From SHZI01 sp031395645 (GTDB taxonomy: Bacteria; Pseudomonadota; Gammaproteobacteria; Steroidobacterales; GCA-2729495), in NCBI GenBank assembly GCA_031395645.1, contig JANNJM010000056.1, positions 1 to 64,000 on the forward strand: 64,000 nt of DNA, given 5' to 3'. Position 1 is the first letter of the stretch; every line of letters starts with the position of its first letter. Below are positions 43,897-52,891 of this stretch, piece after piece. A program made the position numbers and the translations under genes. The notes under the pieces were generated by a model. The model had not been told where the DNA came from. It made no database searches and saw nothing but the letters and a program-made list of their open reading frames with translations.

Positions 43897-44838
43897 TTAA
43901 ACCACATTCGATCGGTAACGGCGCAGGCCGAAAGCGTTATCCACCAGGCCCGCGAGCGCCAGAGCTACCAATAACAACCCCGCGGCTGGTGCCCCAAAAA
44001 CCAGCGTGCCATAGAGGCCAAGCGGCCAGACGCGTGGCCAACTCCGCTTGTCTGCCGTCCAGTGGACGATCGCGAGGCCCTGGGCCACAAAGCCCGTCCC
44101 GAGCACGAGCAGGGCGCCGCCGCCCAGGCTTGGGAAGCCCGTCAGGAGCAGCACTGCGGCGCCGAAAGCCGCCAGCGACAAGACCCGCCCGAGGCGCAAT
44201 TCCAGAAAGCGCCTGCGCCACTGGCCACCCCCGACGTCCCCGTCGGGCCTCCCGCCGTCCGGCGCCTCCCCGTCCAGCCCCTCCCCGTCCAGCCAAAGAG
44301 CAAACATCAGCGCTGGAATGAGCGTGGATAGCAGGCTTGCCGCAAACACACCGTGCATCAGGGTCGCCATCGTGCCCAGCCATTCAGGCGGCAAGCCACC
44401 CACCTGCGGAAGGCCCGCTGCCTGGATCAGCGCCTCCAGGAACGGTTGCCAGTAACCCTGGGCGTCGGGGATCACGAGCGTCGCAACAAGGAGTTCCGTC
44501 AGTGCGAGCAACACCAGCGCCTGCACGGCCAGGTCAATCGAGCTAAAACTGCGCAGCAGGCTTCCGGCGAGCAACGCGCCACCCCACAGGGCGAGAGCAC
44601 TGAGCATCGGCCTGACGACATCGCCGCTCGTCAGTTGCAGCAGTCCGACGAGGATCAGCAAGGCTGCCACCGCGTCGATGGCCGCAAGGCGCCAGCCGTC
44701 GCGACGGGCCGTCACCACCACGATCGCCCCGCTCACCACAGGAGCCAGTGGCAATACAGAGGTGAGAACGACCATAGCAATCCGCAAGAGCCGGTTGGCG
44801 CGGAGCCGGGTCGCAAAGGCCTTCACTGCAGTGACCAA
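43897..44838 (-). CDS. DUF2232-like membrane protein
   Basis: 313 residues with about eight membrane segments and a Gly/Asp-rich cytoplasmic loop (about 205-228, DGEGLDGEAPDGGRPDGDVG). Position between rpsR and rplI is typical of DUF2232 (YybS-like) proteins in gammaproteobacteria. Function unknown. Confidence 0.7.
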   Translation of the reverse strand: MVTAVKAFATRLRANRLLRIAMVVLTSVLPLAPVVSGAIVVVTARRDGWRLAAIDAVAALLILVGLLQLTSGDVVRPMLSALALWGGALLAGSLLRSFSSIDLAVQALVLLALTELLVATLVIPDAQGYWQPFLEALIQAAGLPQVGGLPPEWLGTMATLMHGVFAASLLSTLIPALMFALWLDGEGLDGEAPDGGRPDGDVGGGQWRRRFLELRLGRVLSLAAFGAAVLLLTGFPSLGGGALLVLGTGFVAQGLAIVHWTADKRSWPRVWPLGLYGTLVFGAPAAGLLLVALALAGLVDNAFGLRRYRSNVV

Positions 44839-44886
44839 CCCGACAGGCGGCCCACGAACAGCGCAGCGGCCGCCGGTGTCAGCCCG

Positions 44887-45111
44887 TCAATGCTTGTCGG
44901 TATAGGGCAGCAAGGCGAGGAAACGCGCCCGCTTTACAGCGGTCGACAACTGGCGCTGGTAGCGGGCCTTGGTGCCCGTGATGCGGCTCGGGACAATCTT
45001 GCCGGTTTCGGTGACATAGGCGCGCAGCGTCTCGAGATCCTTGTAGTCGATCTCCTTGATGCCTTCAGCGGTGAACTTGCAGAACTTGCGACGGCGAAAA
45101 TACTTGCTCAT
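44887..45111 (-). CDS. rpsR: 30S ribosomal protein S18
   Basis: 74 residues (MSKYFRRRKFCKF...), typical S18. ATG 45111 gives the family N-terminus; the longer upstream frame overlaps rpsF and is not coding. Confidence 0.97.
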   Translation of the reverse strand: MSKYFRRRKFCKFTAEGIKEIDYKDLETLRAYVTETGKIVPSRITGTKARYQRQLSTAVKRARFLALLPYTDKH

Positions 45112-45148
45112 GAACTTTAAGCGTCCTTCGTGCGGATCTGGCTGCGGG

Positions 45149-45565
45149 TTAGGCGTTGAGGCCGGCGGACTCGCCGTCATCGCCGCGCGATTTGCCCGGA
45201 CCGTCATCCTCGTCGGGGCGACCGAGCACTGCCTTGCTGCCGTCATCCGCAGCCTTGACGAGCGGTGATGGATCGCTGACAGCGTCATCCCGGCCCATGA
45301 CCAGATGGCGCAACACTGCATCACTGAAGCGGAATGCGCCGACCAGCTCGGCAAGAGTGGGCTGGTCGCATTCGATATTCATGAGCGCGTAGTGGGCCTT
45401 GTGGACCTTGTTGATGGAGTGGGCGAGCTGGCGGCGACCCCAGTCCTCGAAACGATGGATCTGGCCACCGCCGGCCGTGATCATGGCGCGATAGCGCTCG
45501 ACCATGGCAGGCACCTGCTCGCTCTGGTCCGGATGGACGAGAAACACAATCTCGTAATGACGCAT
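45149..45565 (-). CDS. rpsF: 30S ribosomal protein S6
   Basis: 138 residues: S6 core MRHYEIVFLVHPDQSEQV to LRHLVMGRDDAV, then a ~35-residue Asp/Gly-rich tail. AAGGAG lies 6 nt upstream of ATG 45565. No priB is found between rpsF and rpsR, unlike E. coli. Confidence 0.96.
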   Translation of the reverse strand: MRHYEIVFLVHPDQSEQVPAMVERYRAMITAGGGQIHRFEDWGRRQLAHSINKVHKAHYALMNIECDQPTLAELVGAFRFSDAVLRHLVMGRDDAVSDPSPLVKAADDGSKAVLGRPDEDDGPGKSRGDDGESAGLNA

Positions 45566-45670
45566 GGAAACTCCTTGTGGATTAGAGCCACCCATCTGGC
45601 CATGAGCCGTCAGGCCGTGTGGTGTGGCAAGGGCCGCCGGGGCAAAGGCTTACGCGGCGGGAGGCGCATG

Positions 45671-46450
45671 CTACCGGACCGGGCGGGTCCGAGGCAACCC
45701 GGCCGGGACCGCAGCCAGAACCGAACGCTGGCGCAGGCACTCATACAGGCAGATCCCGGTGGCTACGGAGACATTAAGGCTGCTGACCGTGCCGTGCATC
45801 GGCAGCCGGACCTTAAGGTCACAACGCTCAAGCGTCAGGTGGCGGAGGCCCTCCCCCTCCGCGCCCAGCACCAACGCAATGCCGGTAGTCAGGTCCACGT
45901 CGTAGAGGGAGGCTTCAGCCGAGTCATCGGTACCGACAATCCACAAGTTCTGACTCTTCAGGCTTTCCAGAAATCGCACCAGATTACTTACCTGCACGAT
46001 CGGCTGGGTTTCCGCGGCACCGGCGGCGACCTTGCTGACTATGGGGGTGACGTCCACATTCCGGTGCCTCGCGACCACCACGAGATTGACGCCCGCGGCG
46101 TCAGCCGTCCGCAGGCAGGCACCAAAATTGCGCGGATCCTGTACTCCGTCCAGGACGAGCACGAGCGGCCGCTCGACACGCGCCACAAGGTCCCGCGCTG
46201 CGCCTTCGGACAATGGCCCGGTCTCAATGGCGGTGGCCGCTACCCCCTGATGCTTCACCGTACCCGTAAGCTGCTCGAGTTCGGCTGCCGTAACCTGCTG
46301 TACGCGGATGGTGTCCGACAGCACGTCGCCCAGGCGGGCGCGACGTTCTTCCCCGAGGTCAGACTGCAGGTAGACGCGGTCGACAGTACCGGGCCGTGAC
46401 AGGAGGAGCTGCCGCACCGGGTGAATGCCATAGACCAGACGCTGATTCAT
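45671..46450 (-). CDS. rlmB: 23S rRNA (guanosine-2'-O-)-methyltransferase RlmB
   Basis: 259 residues. SpoU-type SAM knot: VLDGVQDPRNFGACLRTAD, LVLGAEGEGLRHLTLERCD and MHGTVSSLNVSVA. It methylates G2251. 7 nt after rnr. Confidence 0.95.
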   Translation of the reverse strand: MNQRLVYGIHPVRQLLLSRPGTVDRVYLQSDLGEERRARLGDVLSDTIRVQQVTAAELEQLTGTVKHQGVAATAIETGPLSEGAARDLVARVERPLVLVLDGVQDPRNFGACLRTADAAGVNLVVVARHRNVDVTPIVSKVAAGAAETQPIVQVSNLVRFLESLKSQNLWIVGTDDSAEASLYDVDLTTGIALVLGAEGEGLRHLTLERCDLKVRLPMHGTVSSLNVSVATGICLYECLRQRSVLAAVPAGLPRTRPVR

Positions 46451-46457
46451 CGGGCTG

Positions 46458-48725
46458 TCAGCGCCGCGCGCGGGGTCCGCGTTTCGGCCCTCCGCTCCTT
46501 GCACGCACCGGCCCCTGAACTCGCCCGCTGACCCCACCCTCAACGCTGAGCGCCAGATCGATGCGCGCCTCGTCGGGATCCACGCGAACGACTCGCACCC
46601 GTACGTCGTCACCAAGCCGGAAGGCTCGTCCGGTGCGTTCGCCCTTGAGGCCGCGAGCACCCGGCTCCAGGTGGTAGTAGTCGCTCGGCAGGCTGGTGAC
46701 ATGAATAAGCCCGTCGACGAGCAGGTCACGGAGCATCACGAACAGGCCAAAATGAGTAACGCCAGTGACGACGCCATCGAGCGTGGCACCAACCTGATCC
46801 TGCATGAAGAGACACTTGCAGCGGGCCTCGACGTAGCGCGTTGCCTCGTCGGCCCGGCGCTCCTGCATGGACGTGGTAGTGCCCAGCTGCTCGGCGGCCG
46901 GTAAATCAGTGGCAAAGGCCGCCGGTTTCCCGCTATCGAGCAGGTGGCCAATGCCCCGGTGCACGAGCAGATCCGGATAGCGCCGTATCGGGGATGTGAA
47001 GTGGGCATAACTGTTGAGGGCAAGTCCAAAGTGTCCCTTGTTTGCGGGCTGGTACACCGCCTGCTTCATGCTGCGCAGAACGGCAGTGGCGAGCATGGGA
47101 AAGTCGGGCCGGTCGCTGATCAGTTTCAGCACGCGATTGATTTCGCGAGGCTTGGTACCCGCCGTATCCGCGATCGGAATGCCGAGGCCCTGAAACAGCA
47201 GGCGGAGGTCTTCGAGCCGGTCGCCCTCCGGTCCGGCGTGGACCCGGTACAACGTGGTCAGCTTGTGCTTGCCCAGGTAGCGGGCTGCCTCCACGTTGGC
47301 GGCAATCATGCATTCTTCAATCAGCCGGTGGGCATCATTGCGACGCCGGGATGCCACGCCGATGATGCCACCCGAGGCATTCAGCTGGATTTTGATCTCG
47401 GGCAGGTCAAGGTCGAGGGCACCGCGACGCTCCCGCGCCGTGCGCAAACTAGCATAGACCCCGTACAAATTATCCAGCACGGGCCGGACCGGATCCGGAA
47501 CTCCGGAACCCGGCTCTCCGCGCTGGTACTGGTCAACGGCGTTGTAGGTAAGTCGTGCCCGGGAATGCATCACGGCGCGGTAGAACGTAGAGCCAGAAAC
47601 GTTGCCCTTCTGGTCCACGCGCATGTCGCAAACCATGCACAGCCGATCTACGGCAGGCTTGAGAGAGCACAGTTCATTGGATAATTCCTCCGGGAGCATC
47701 GGTACCACCCGGTCAGGGAAATACACGGACGTGCCGCGCCGTCGGGCTTCCGTATCAATGGCCTCCCCGCTCCGGACGTAGTGCGAGACATCCGCAATGG
47801 CCACGACGAGTCGCCAGCCATCGCCCAAGGGCTCGGCGTAGACCGCATCATCGAAATCCCGTGCGTCCTCCCCATCGATCGTCACCAGCGGCAGATCGCG
47901 CAGGTTGGTCCGCCCACGCTTGTCCGCGGCATCGACTTCCGCGCCGATCAGCCGCGCGTCGCCGATGGCGCGCTCGGGCCAGCGGGACGGAATGTGGAAC
48001 ATTTCGATGGCAGCATTGGTAAGTACGCGTGGATCGCGGGGATCGCCCAGAACCTCAACCACCCGGCCCCGGGCCTCGTGGGCGGGACCGGGATACTCGA
48101 GAATCTCCAGCTTGACGAGCTGACCAGGCTCGGCGCCGCCCCGGTCACGATCGGTCACGATAAAGTGGTGAGGCGAGCGGCCGGTTTCAACGACCCAGCC
48201 GAGATCGCGCTCACGGTGGTAGCGTCCCACGAGACTGTCACGACTGCGGGTGAGGATTTCAACCACGGTGCCTGCACGCCGCCCACCGCGGCCACTGCCA
48301 CCAACCCGCACGGCGACCCGATCGCCGTCGAGCACGGCGCGCATTTCCGGCACCGGGAGGTAGACATCATCAGACCCGTCGTCGGGAACGAGAAAGCCGA
48401 ATCCGTCCCGGTGGGCCGTGACGGTGCCCGGAACGACGTCGAGCTTGTCGCTCAGGCAATATTCACCGCGGCGATTGACGAGCAACTGGCCCGCTGTGCG
48501 CAATGCCTCCAGGCGGCGACCGAGATCCGCGACCGGGCGTTCGCCCGAGATGCCCAGCGCAGCCGCCAGAGCGGCCAGCGTCAGTGGCACCCCCTGCGTG
48601 CGGAGCGCGTCGAGCAAGGCGCCAGGATCGGGGACAGGGTGGCGGTAGGGGGCCTTCGCGTCGCTTCGTACCGGAGAAACTGCTGTTGACGTGCGGTGCC
48701 CGCGCCGCTTACGCATGAAAGACAT
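46458..48725 (-). CDS. rnr: Ribonuclease R
   Basis: 755 residues. N-terminal helix-turn-helix, two cold-shock domains, the RNB catalytic domain (IDGEDARDFDDAVYAE with the metal-binding aspartates) and S1 domain (VGATLDGVVTGVTHFGLFV), ending in a basic Arg/Gly tail. It degrades structured RNA 3' to 5'. The start may be ATG 48725 or ATG 48716 (MRKRRGHR). Confidence 0.95.
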   Translation of the reverse strand: MSFMRKRRGHRTSTAVSPVRSDAKAPYRHPVPDPGALLDALRTQGVPLTLAALAAALGISGERPVADLGRRLEALRTAGQLLVNRRGEYCLSDKLDVVPGTVTAHRDGFGFLVPDDGSDDVYLPVPEMRAVLDGDRVAVRVGGSGRGGRRAGTVVEILTRSRDSLVGRYHRERDLGWVVETGRSPHHFIVTDRDRGGAEPGQLVKLEILEYPGPAHEARGRVVEVLGDPRDPRVLTNAAIEMFHIPSRWPERAIGDARLIGAEVDAADKRGRTNLRDLPLVTIDGEDARDFDDAVYAEPLGDGWRLVVAIADVSHYVRSGEAIDTEARRRGTSVYFPDRVVPMLPEELSNELCSLKPAVDRLCMVCDMRVDQKGNVSGSTFYRAVMHSRARLTYNAVDQYQRGEPGSGVPDPVRPVLDNLYGVYASLRTARERRGALDLDLPEIKIQLNASGGIIGVASRRRNDAHRLIEECMIAANVEAARYLGKHKLTTLYRVHAGPEGDRLEDLRLLFQGLGIPIADTAGTKPREINRVLKLISDRPDFPMLATAVLRSMKQAVYQPANKGHFGLALNSYAHFTSPIRRYPDLLVHRGIGHLLDSGKPAAFATDLPAAEQLGTTTSMQERRADEATRYVEARCKCLFMQDQVGATLDGVVTGVTHFGLFVMLRDLLVDGLIHVTSLPSDYYHLEPGARGLKGERTGRAFRLGDDVRVRVVRVDPDEARIDLALSVEGGVSGRVQGPVRARSGGPKRGPRARR

Positions 48726-48745
48726 CTGCCAATTTGGTCATTGCG

Positions 48746-48774
48746 TTGACAAGCATACAGCCTGCCATTAGATT
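48746..48774 (+). promoter_or_regulatory. Strong sigma-70 promoter of tRNA-Leu
   Basis: A perfect -35 TTGACA (48746-48751), 17-bp spacer and -10 TAGATT (48769-48774), followed by the GC-rich discriminator GCCGCAC, the form expected for stringently controlled stable RNA genes. Confidence 0.75.
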
Positions 48775-48803
48775 GCCGCACTCTTATTCGGCCTTACCAC
48801 CGC

Positions 48804-48890
<87 letters not shown>

Positions 48891-48916
48891 CGCTTGACGG
48901 CCCACGAGAGCCAACG

Positions 48917-49507
48917 TCAGTTCCTTAACGCTGGTCTCACCGGCCGCTCGGTCGACACTGCGGCGGGATCAATCCCGGCCGGCGCTGTCGATTGCACCCG
49001 CACAAAGCGCTCGCTCTCCTCGCCAAGGAGTGACGACGTGCTGCCCGTTATCAGCTCCCAGTCTGCCTCGCTGAGCAGTGTGGACGTCAGGTGGCGAAGC
49101 GAATGACTGCGCGCCCCCAGCACATTGACGACAAAATCAATGTACGTCCGGGCCGCCACTTCGAACCGGGCCCGGGCCGGAAAGCCCAGCTGACGAAGCT
49201 CGCCGGCAGCCGCGTCGAAGGCGCCAAGCGCCGTGGCGCTGTCGTGCAGCCGGGTCTTGAGGCCGGCAATCCTCTCGTGATCTTCGGTCTGCGTCGCTGC
49301 CACCCGGCCGGCGATCAGATCGGCCAGGCGCAGATCCTGGCCGATCAGCCGGCGCTGGGCGGGGACGAGGTAGTCCGCACAGGCCAGATAGAACCCGATC
49401 GGATCCCCCGGCAGCTTCGACCAGGCCTCGATACCGGCCCTAAAGGCCTCGCGAACCTGCAGGTTCCGGCGCCGTTCCCATTGCAATATTTCGAGCGGCT
49501 TTAGCAC
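48917..49507 (-). CDS. Conserved-looking hypothetical protein, helical
   Basis: 196 residues, no signal peptide or membrane segment. Motif-like stretches include WSKLPGDPIGFYLACADYLV, AQRRLIGQDLRLADLI and NVLGARSHSLRHLTSTLL. Predicted mainly alpha-helical. I do not recognise the family. 27 nt after the DUF6279-like gene, at the end of the purA block. Confidence 0.75.
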   Translation of the reverse strand: MLKPLEILQWERRRNLQVREAFRAGIEAWSKLPGDPIGFYLACADYLVPAQRRLIGQDLRLADLIAGRVAATQTEDHERIAGLKTRLHDSATALGAFDAAAGELRQLGFPARARFEVAARTYIDFVVNVLGARSHSLRHLTSTLLSEADWELITGSTSSLLGEESERFVRVQSTAPAGIDPAAVSTERPVRPALRN

Positions 49508-49534
49508 GGGATTACTCCACGAGATGGCATTTAC

Positions 49535-50431
49535 TCAGTCCTTGCCACGAACGAGCGCGTCGAAGTCACCGGCGTAGGTGGTCAGGTTCTTCCGCAGATG
49601 CTCGGACTGGGCTACAGAGAGACTGCCTAGGACTTCGGTGACCAACTGAAAAGATCGCTGCTGGTTTTCGACGACCAGCTGCCGGTAGCCCGGCGGGTCG
49701 AACTGGTTCGGGTTCAGCATGAGATTCGTCAGCCGCTCGGCGAACCTAGGGTCAGACTTCCTGCCGACCAGCAGGATCCGAAGCTGCTGCTGCCAGGCGG
49801 CCCGCCGGCGCAGCCAGTCGGCTGACAGTTCGTGCAGTCCCGCCCCGCTGCGGTGTATGAGTGCGTCCTGGGTATCGTTCAGCCGCCCGGTGAAACGACG
49901 AAATGTCCGAATGATCGCCTTGTCCTGTTTTTTCCGGCGCTCCTCAGCCGTGCTGCCCGAGTAGTCCTCAGCGAGCTCCTCGTTCTCCTCGGCCAGATTC
50001 GCAAAAAGCTCCTCAACCTGCTCGTCGGAGAGCGTCTGCAGTAGCGCCGCGACCTCGGGACAGATCCGCTGCAGCAGGGTGTCCCACAGTTCGACGATCT
50101 CGGCGTAGCGATCAGCTATAAAGAGCGGGTCTGGAGGCGCTCCAATGCCCTCAAGCAGGTTGCGTGTCAGTGTCGAGTAGCGCGGCAGCTGAGTGGCCCG
50201 ATGCCAGGTGAGTGTCCGGGCGATCACTGCCTTCGCCTGGGCTTCCTGGGCGTCGTCCATGTCGAAGTAGTCCTGCACATACCAGAGCGCCAGCCAGTCG
50301 AGCTGGTTGTAAACCACGCGGATGACGCAACCGCCGAGCAGGGTAGCCGCCAGCAGACCAGTCACCGCCAGTCGCAGCCACGTAAAACCGCGCGTCCAGC
50401 TGTTGACCGCTAGCGGTATCCGGTGTGGCAT
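49535..50431 (-). CDS. DUF6279-like lipoprotein
   Basis: 298 residues. Lipobox LLGGC (Cys about 35) followed by VIRVVYNQLDWLALWYVQDY, the characteristic start of DUF6279 proteins. The rest is helical and charged (DEQVEELFANLAEENEELAE). It is probably an outer- or inner-membrane lipoprotein of unknown function. 19 nt after purA. Confidence 0.8.
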   Translation of the reverse strand: MPHRIPLAVNSWTRGFTWLRLAVTGLLAATLLGGCVIRVVYNQLDWLALWYVQDYFDMDDAQEAQAKAVIARTLTWHRATQLPRYSTLTRNLLEGIGAPPDPLFIADRYAEIVELWDTLLQRICPEVAALLQTLSDEQVEELFANLAEENEELAEDYSGSTAEERRKKQDKAIIRTFRRFTGRLNDTQDALIHRSGAGLHELSADWLRRRAAWQQQLRILLVGRKSDPRFAERLTNLMLNPNQFDPPGYRQLVVENQQRSFQLVTEVLGSLSVAQSEHLRKNLTTYAGDFDALVRGKD

Positions 50432-50450
50432 AGGGGGGCGACCTGCAGCG

Positions 50451-51743
50451 TCAGTCGAAAGGGTGGCGCAGTACGATGTTGTGATCGCGATCAGCGCCAG
50501 TGGAAATCATGTCCACCGGCACGCCAACAATGGTCTCCAGGCGGCGGAGGTAGTCCCGGGCCTCAACAGGAAGTCCGTCGATAGTCCGGACGCCAAGCGT
50601 GGAGGCTGACCAGCCCGGCAGCTCCTCATAGACGGGCACGACATCTGTGTAGTGATCGACGAGCAGCGGCGGATTACTGGTGACATGCCCCTGCAAGCGG
50701 TAGCCCGTGCAGATCTTAACCACCGGAAATCCGTCCAGAACGTCGAGCTTGGTGACACACAGGCCGGTCACGCTGCTGTTGATCACCGCCCGGCGCACGG
50801 CTACGGCATCGAACCACCCGCAGCGCCGCGGCCGGCCTGTGGTTGAGCCGAATTCAACGCCGACCCGCGCCAGCCGCCCTCCGACCTCGTCGAACAGTTC
50901 GGTGGGAAATGGCCCACTGCCCACGCGCGTGGCATAGGCTTTCACGACCCCGAGCACGTAGTCAAAATCGGCCGGCCCGAGGCCGGAACCGGTGGCAGCA
51001 GCACCTGCCGAAGTATTTGAAGACGTCACGTAGGGATAGGTACCGTGATCAACATCGAGCATCGCACCCTGGGCGCCCTCGAACATCAGCCTGGCACCGC
51101 TCCGGCGCAGGTCACTGAGATACGCTACCGTGTCGGTCACCATTGGCCGGACACGTGCTGCGAGCCCAAGCCACTCGTCACGAGTAGCCTCCACGCTCAC
51201 CGTTGCGGTCGCGTAGTACTTCTCGAGCATGAAGTTGTGCAACTCCATGACCTCAGCGAGTCGTTCCACAAACTGCCGCTCATCGAAAAGATCGGCCAGG
51301 CGCAGCGAGCGGCGTCCCACCTTGTCTTCGTAGGCCGGGCCAATTCCCCGGCCCGTGGTCCCAATTGGGCGATTGCCGAGCGCCCTCTCCCGCGCCTGAT
51401 CCAGGGCGATGTGCGTGGGAAGAATGAGCGGGCATGCCGCGCTGAGCTTCAGGCGATCCGCGACACTGATGCCGCGGGCCTCCAGGCCATCGATCTCAGT
51501 CAGCAACGACGGGAGGTGCACCACCACGCCATTGCCGATGACGCAGACGACCGCCGGGCGCAGGATGCCCGACGGAATCAGGTGCAGGACCGTCTTCTGC
51601 CCATTGATGATGAGCGTGTGTCCGGCGTTGTGCCCGCCCTGAAAGCGGACCACGGCGTGGGCCTGCTCGGTCAACAGGTCCACGATCTTGCCCTTGCCTT
51701 CGTCACCCCACTGGGTGCCAATGACGATTACGCTCTTGCCCAC
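50451..51743 (-). CDS. purA: Adenylosuccinate synthetase
   Basis: 430 residues, family length. It converts IMP and aspartate to adenylosuccinate. Motifs: GTQWGDEGKGKIVD, FQGGHNAGHTL, IGTTGRGIGPAYEDK, FEGAQGAMLDVDHGTYP. The start is GTG 51743, giving VGKSVIVIGTQW; the longer upstream frame overlaps the DUF2065 gene. Confidence 0.96.
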   Translation of the reverse strand: MGKSVIVIGTQWGDEGKGKIVDLLTEQAHAVVRFQGGHNAGHTLIINGQKTVLHLIPSGILRPAVVCVIGNGVVVHLPSLLTEIDGLEARGISVADRLKLSAACPLILPTHIALDQARERALGNRPIGTTGRGIGPAYEDKVGRRSLRLADLFDERQFVERLAEVMELHNFMLEKYYATATVSVEATRDEWLGLAARVRPMVTDTVAYLSDLRRSGARLMFEGAQGAMLDVDHGTYPYVTSSNTSAGAAATGSGLGPADFDYVLGVVKAYATRVGSGPFPTELFDEVGGRLARVGVEFGSTTGRPRRCGWFDAVAVRRAVINSSVTGLCVTKLDVLDGFPVVKICTGYRLQGHVTSNPPLLVDHYTDVVPVYEELPGWSASTLGVRTIDGLPVEARDYLRRLETIVGVPVDMISTGADRDHNIVLRHPFD

Positions 51744-51745
51744 GA

Positions 51746-51943
51746 TCAGCTTCCGCCCCGCACGAACACCAGCAGCACAAGGCCCACCAGCATGCTTACC
51801 AGTCCGAACACGCGCAGCTGCCCCGGAGACAACTCCGCAATCGCACTCATGCTGCGTCGCCAACCCTCGGGACTCAAGAAGGGCAGAACGCCCTCGAGCA
51901 CCAGGTACAGCGCGAGAGCCGTCAGAAAATCGTTCCAGTCCAT
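51746..51943 (-). CDS. DUF2065 small membrane protein (YjeT-like)
   Basis: 65 residues with two membrane segments (about 5-23 and 43-61). WNDFLTALALYLVLEGVLPF and the place between hflC and purA match E. coli YjeT. Function unknown. Confidence 0.9.
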   Translation of the reverse strand: MDWNDFLTALALYLVLEGVLPFLSPEGWRRSMSAIAELSPGQLRVFGLVSMLVGLVLLVFVRGGS

Positions 51944-52021
51944 CGAATCAGTCGGCGGTCCACCCGCAGCGTAGTGCCGCAGCAGGCCGCTGAGTCCTAT
52001 CCGCAGGCGAGCAGCGCCGCA

Positions 52022-52891
52022 TCAGCGCCCTGCGTCCGGCCTCTCCATGTAGCGGAAGAATTCGCTGCTCTTGTCGAGAACGAGGAGGTCATTTTCTTTG
52101 CCCAGTGACCGGCGATAGGCCTGGATGCTCCGGTAGAAAGCAAAGAACTCCGGATCCTTGCGATAGGCCTCCGCGTAGATCCGCGCGGCCTCGGCATCCC
52201 CGGCACCCCGGACCTTTTCGGCGTCCCGATAGGCCTCGGCAAGGGTCACAGTGCGCTCGCGGTCTGCTTCCGCACGAATCTGCTCGGCAGCCTCGGCTCC
52301 CTGAGCTCGCAACTCGGAGGCGGTACGCGCGCGCTCCTGCCGCATCCGGTCAAATACAGAATCGCTGACCTGTTCCGGAAATTCAGTTCGCTTGACGCGC
52401 ACGTCGACGACCTCGATGCCGAGGGTTCGCGCGTTCTTGCGGGCACTGGCGAGCATGTTGTCGAGCAACTCCCGGCGCTCGGCGGTAACCACCTGAGGAA
52501 CCGTTCGCTTGGCGAACTCGCTGCGAACACCATCTTTCACGATTTCGATCAGACGCTGAGCAGCCAGCAATTCGTCACCGCGTGTAGCACGGTAGTAGGC
52601 ACCGACGTCAATGATTCGCCACTTGACGAAGAAATCCACAAAAAGATTTTTCTTCTCAAACGTCAGGAACAGCTCCTGCGGGTTCGTCTGCGTCAGGATC
52701 TGCCGCGGGTACTTCCTCACGTCGTTGATGAAGGGAACCTTGAAGTGAAGCCCGGGCTCGAATTCCGTCTGGATGATCTTGCCCAGCCGGAACTTTATGG
52801 CGAGCTCGCGCTGATCGACGGTGAACACCGACATGCTGGCGACCCACGCCAGCAGCAGCAAACCAAGCGGCAGAAGTGCGCGAATGTTCAT
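52022..52891 (-). CDS. hflC: Band-7/SPFH protein HflC
   Basis: 289 residues. N-terminal membrane anchor (about 5-22), then SPFH domain beginning VDQRELAIKFRLGKI. With HflK it forms a cage that surrounds FtsH and limits its access to substrates. Overlaps hflK by 4 nt. Confidence 0.95.
   Translation of the reverse strand: MNIRALLPLGLLLLAWVASMSVFTVDQRELAIKFRLGKIIQTEFEPGLHFKVPFINDVRKYPRQILTQTNPQELFLTFEKKNLFVDFFVKWRIIDVGAYYRATRGDELLAAQRLIEIVKDGVRSEFAKRTVPQVVTAERRELLDNMLASARKNARTLGIEVVDVRVKRTEFPEQVSDSVFDRMRQERARTASELRAQGAEAAEQIRAEADRERTVTLAEAYRDAEKVRGAGDAEAARIYAEAYRKDPEFFAFYRSIQAYRRSLGKENDLLVLDKSSEFFRYMERPDAGR

Noticed and set aside
45566..45670. An S6:S18 autoregulatory RNA leader upstream of rpsF
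   Set aside because: I could not identify the required CCG bulge structure by eye, so it is not claimed.
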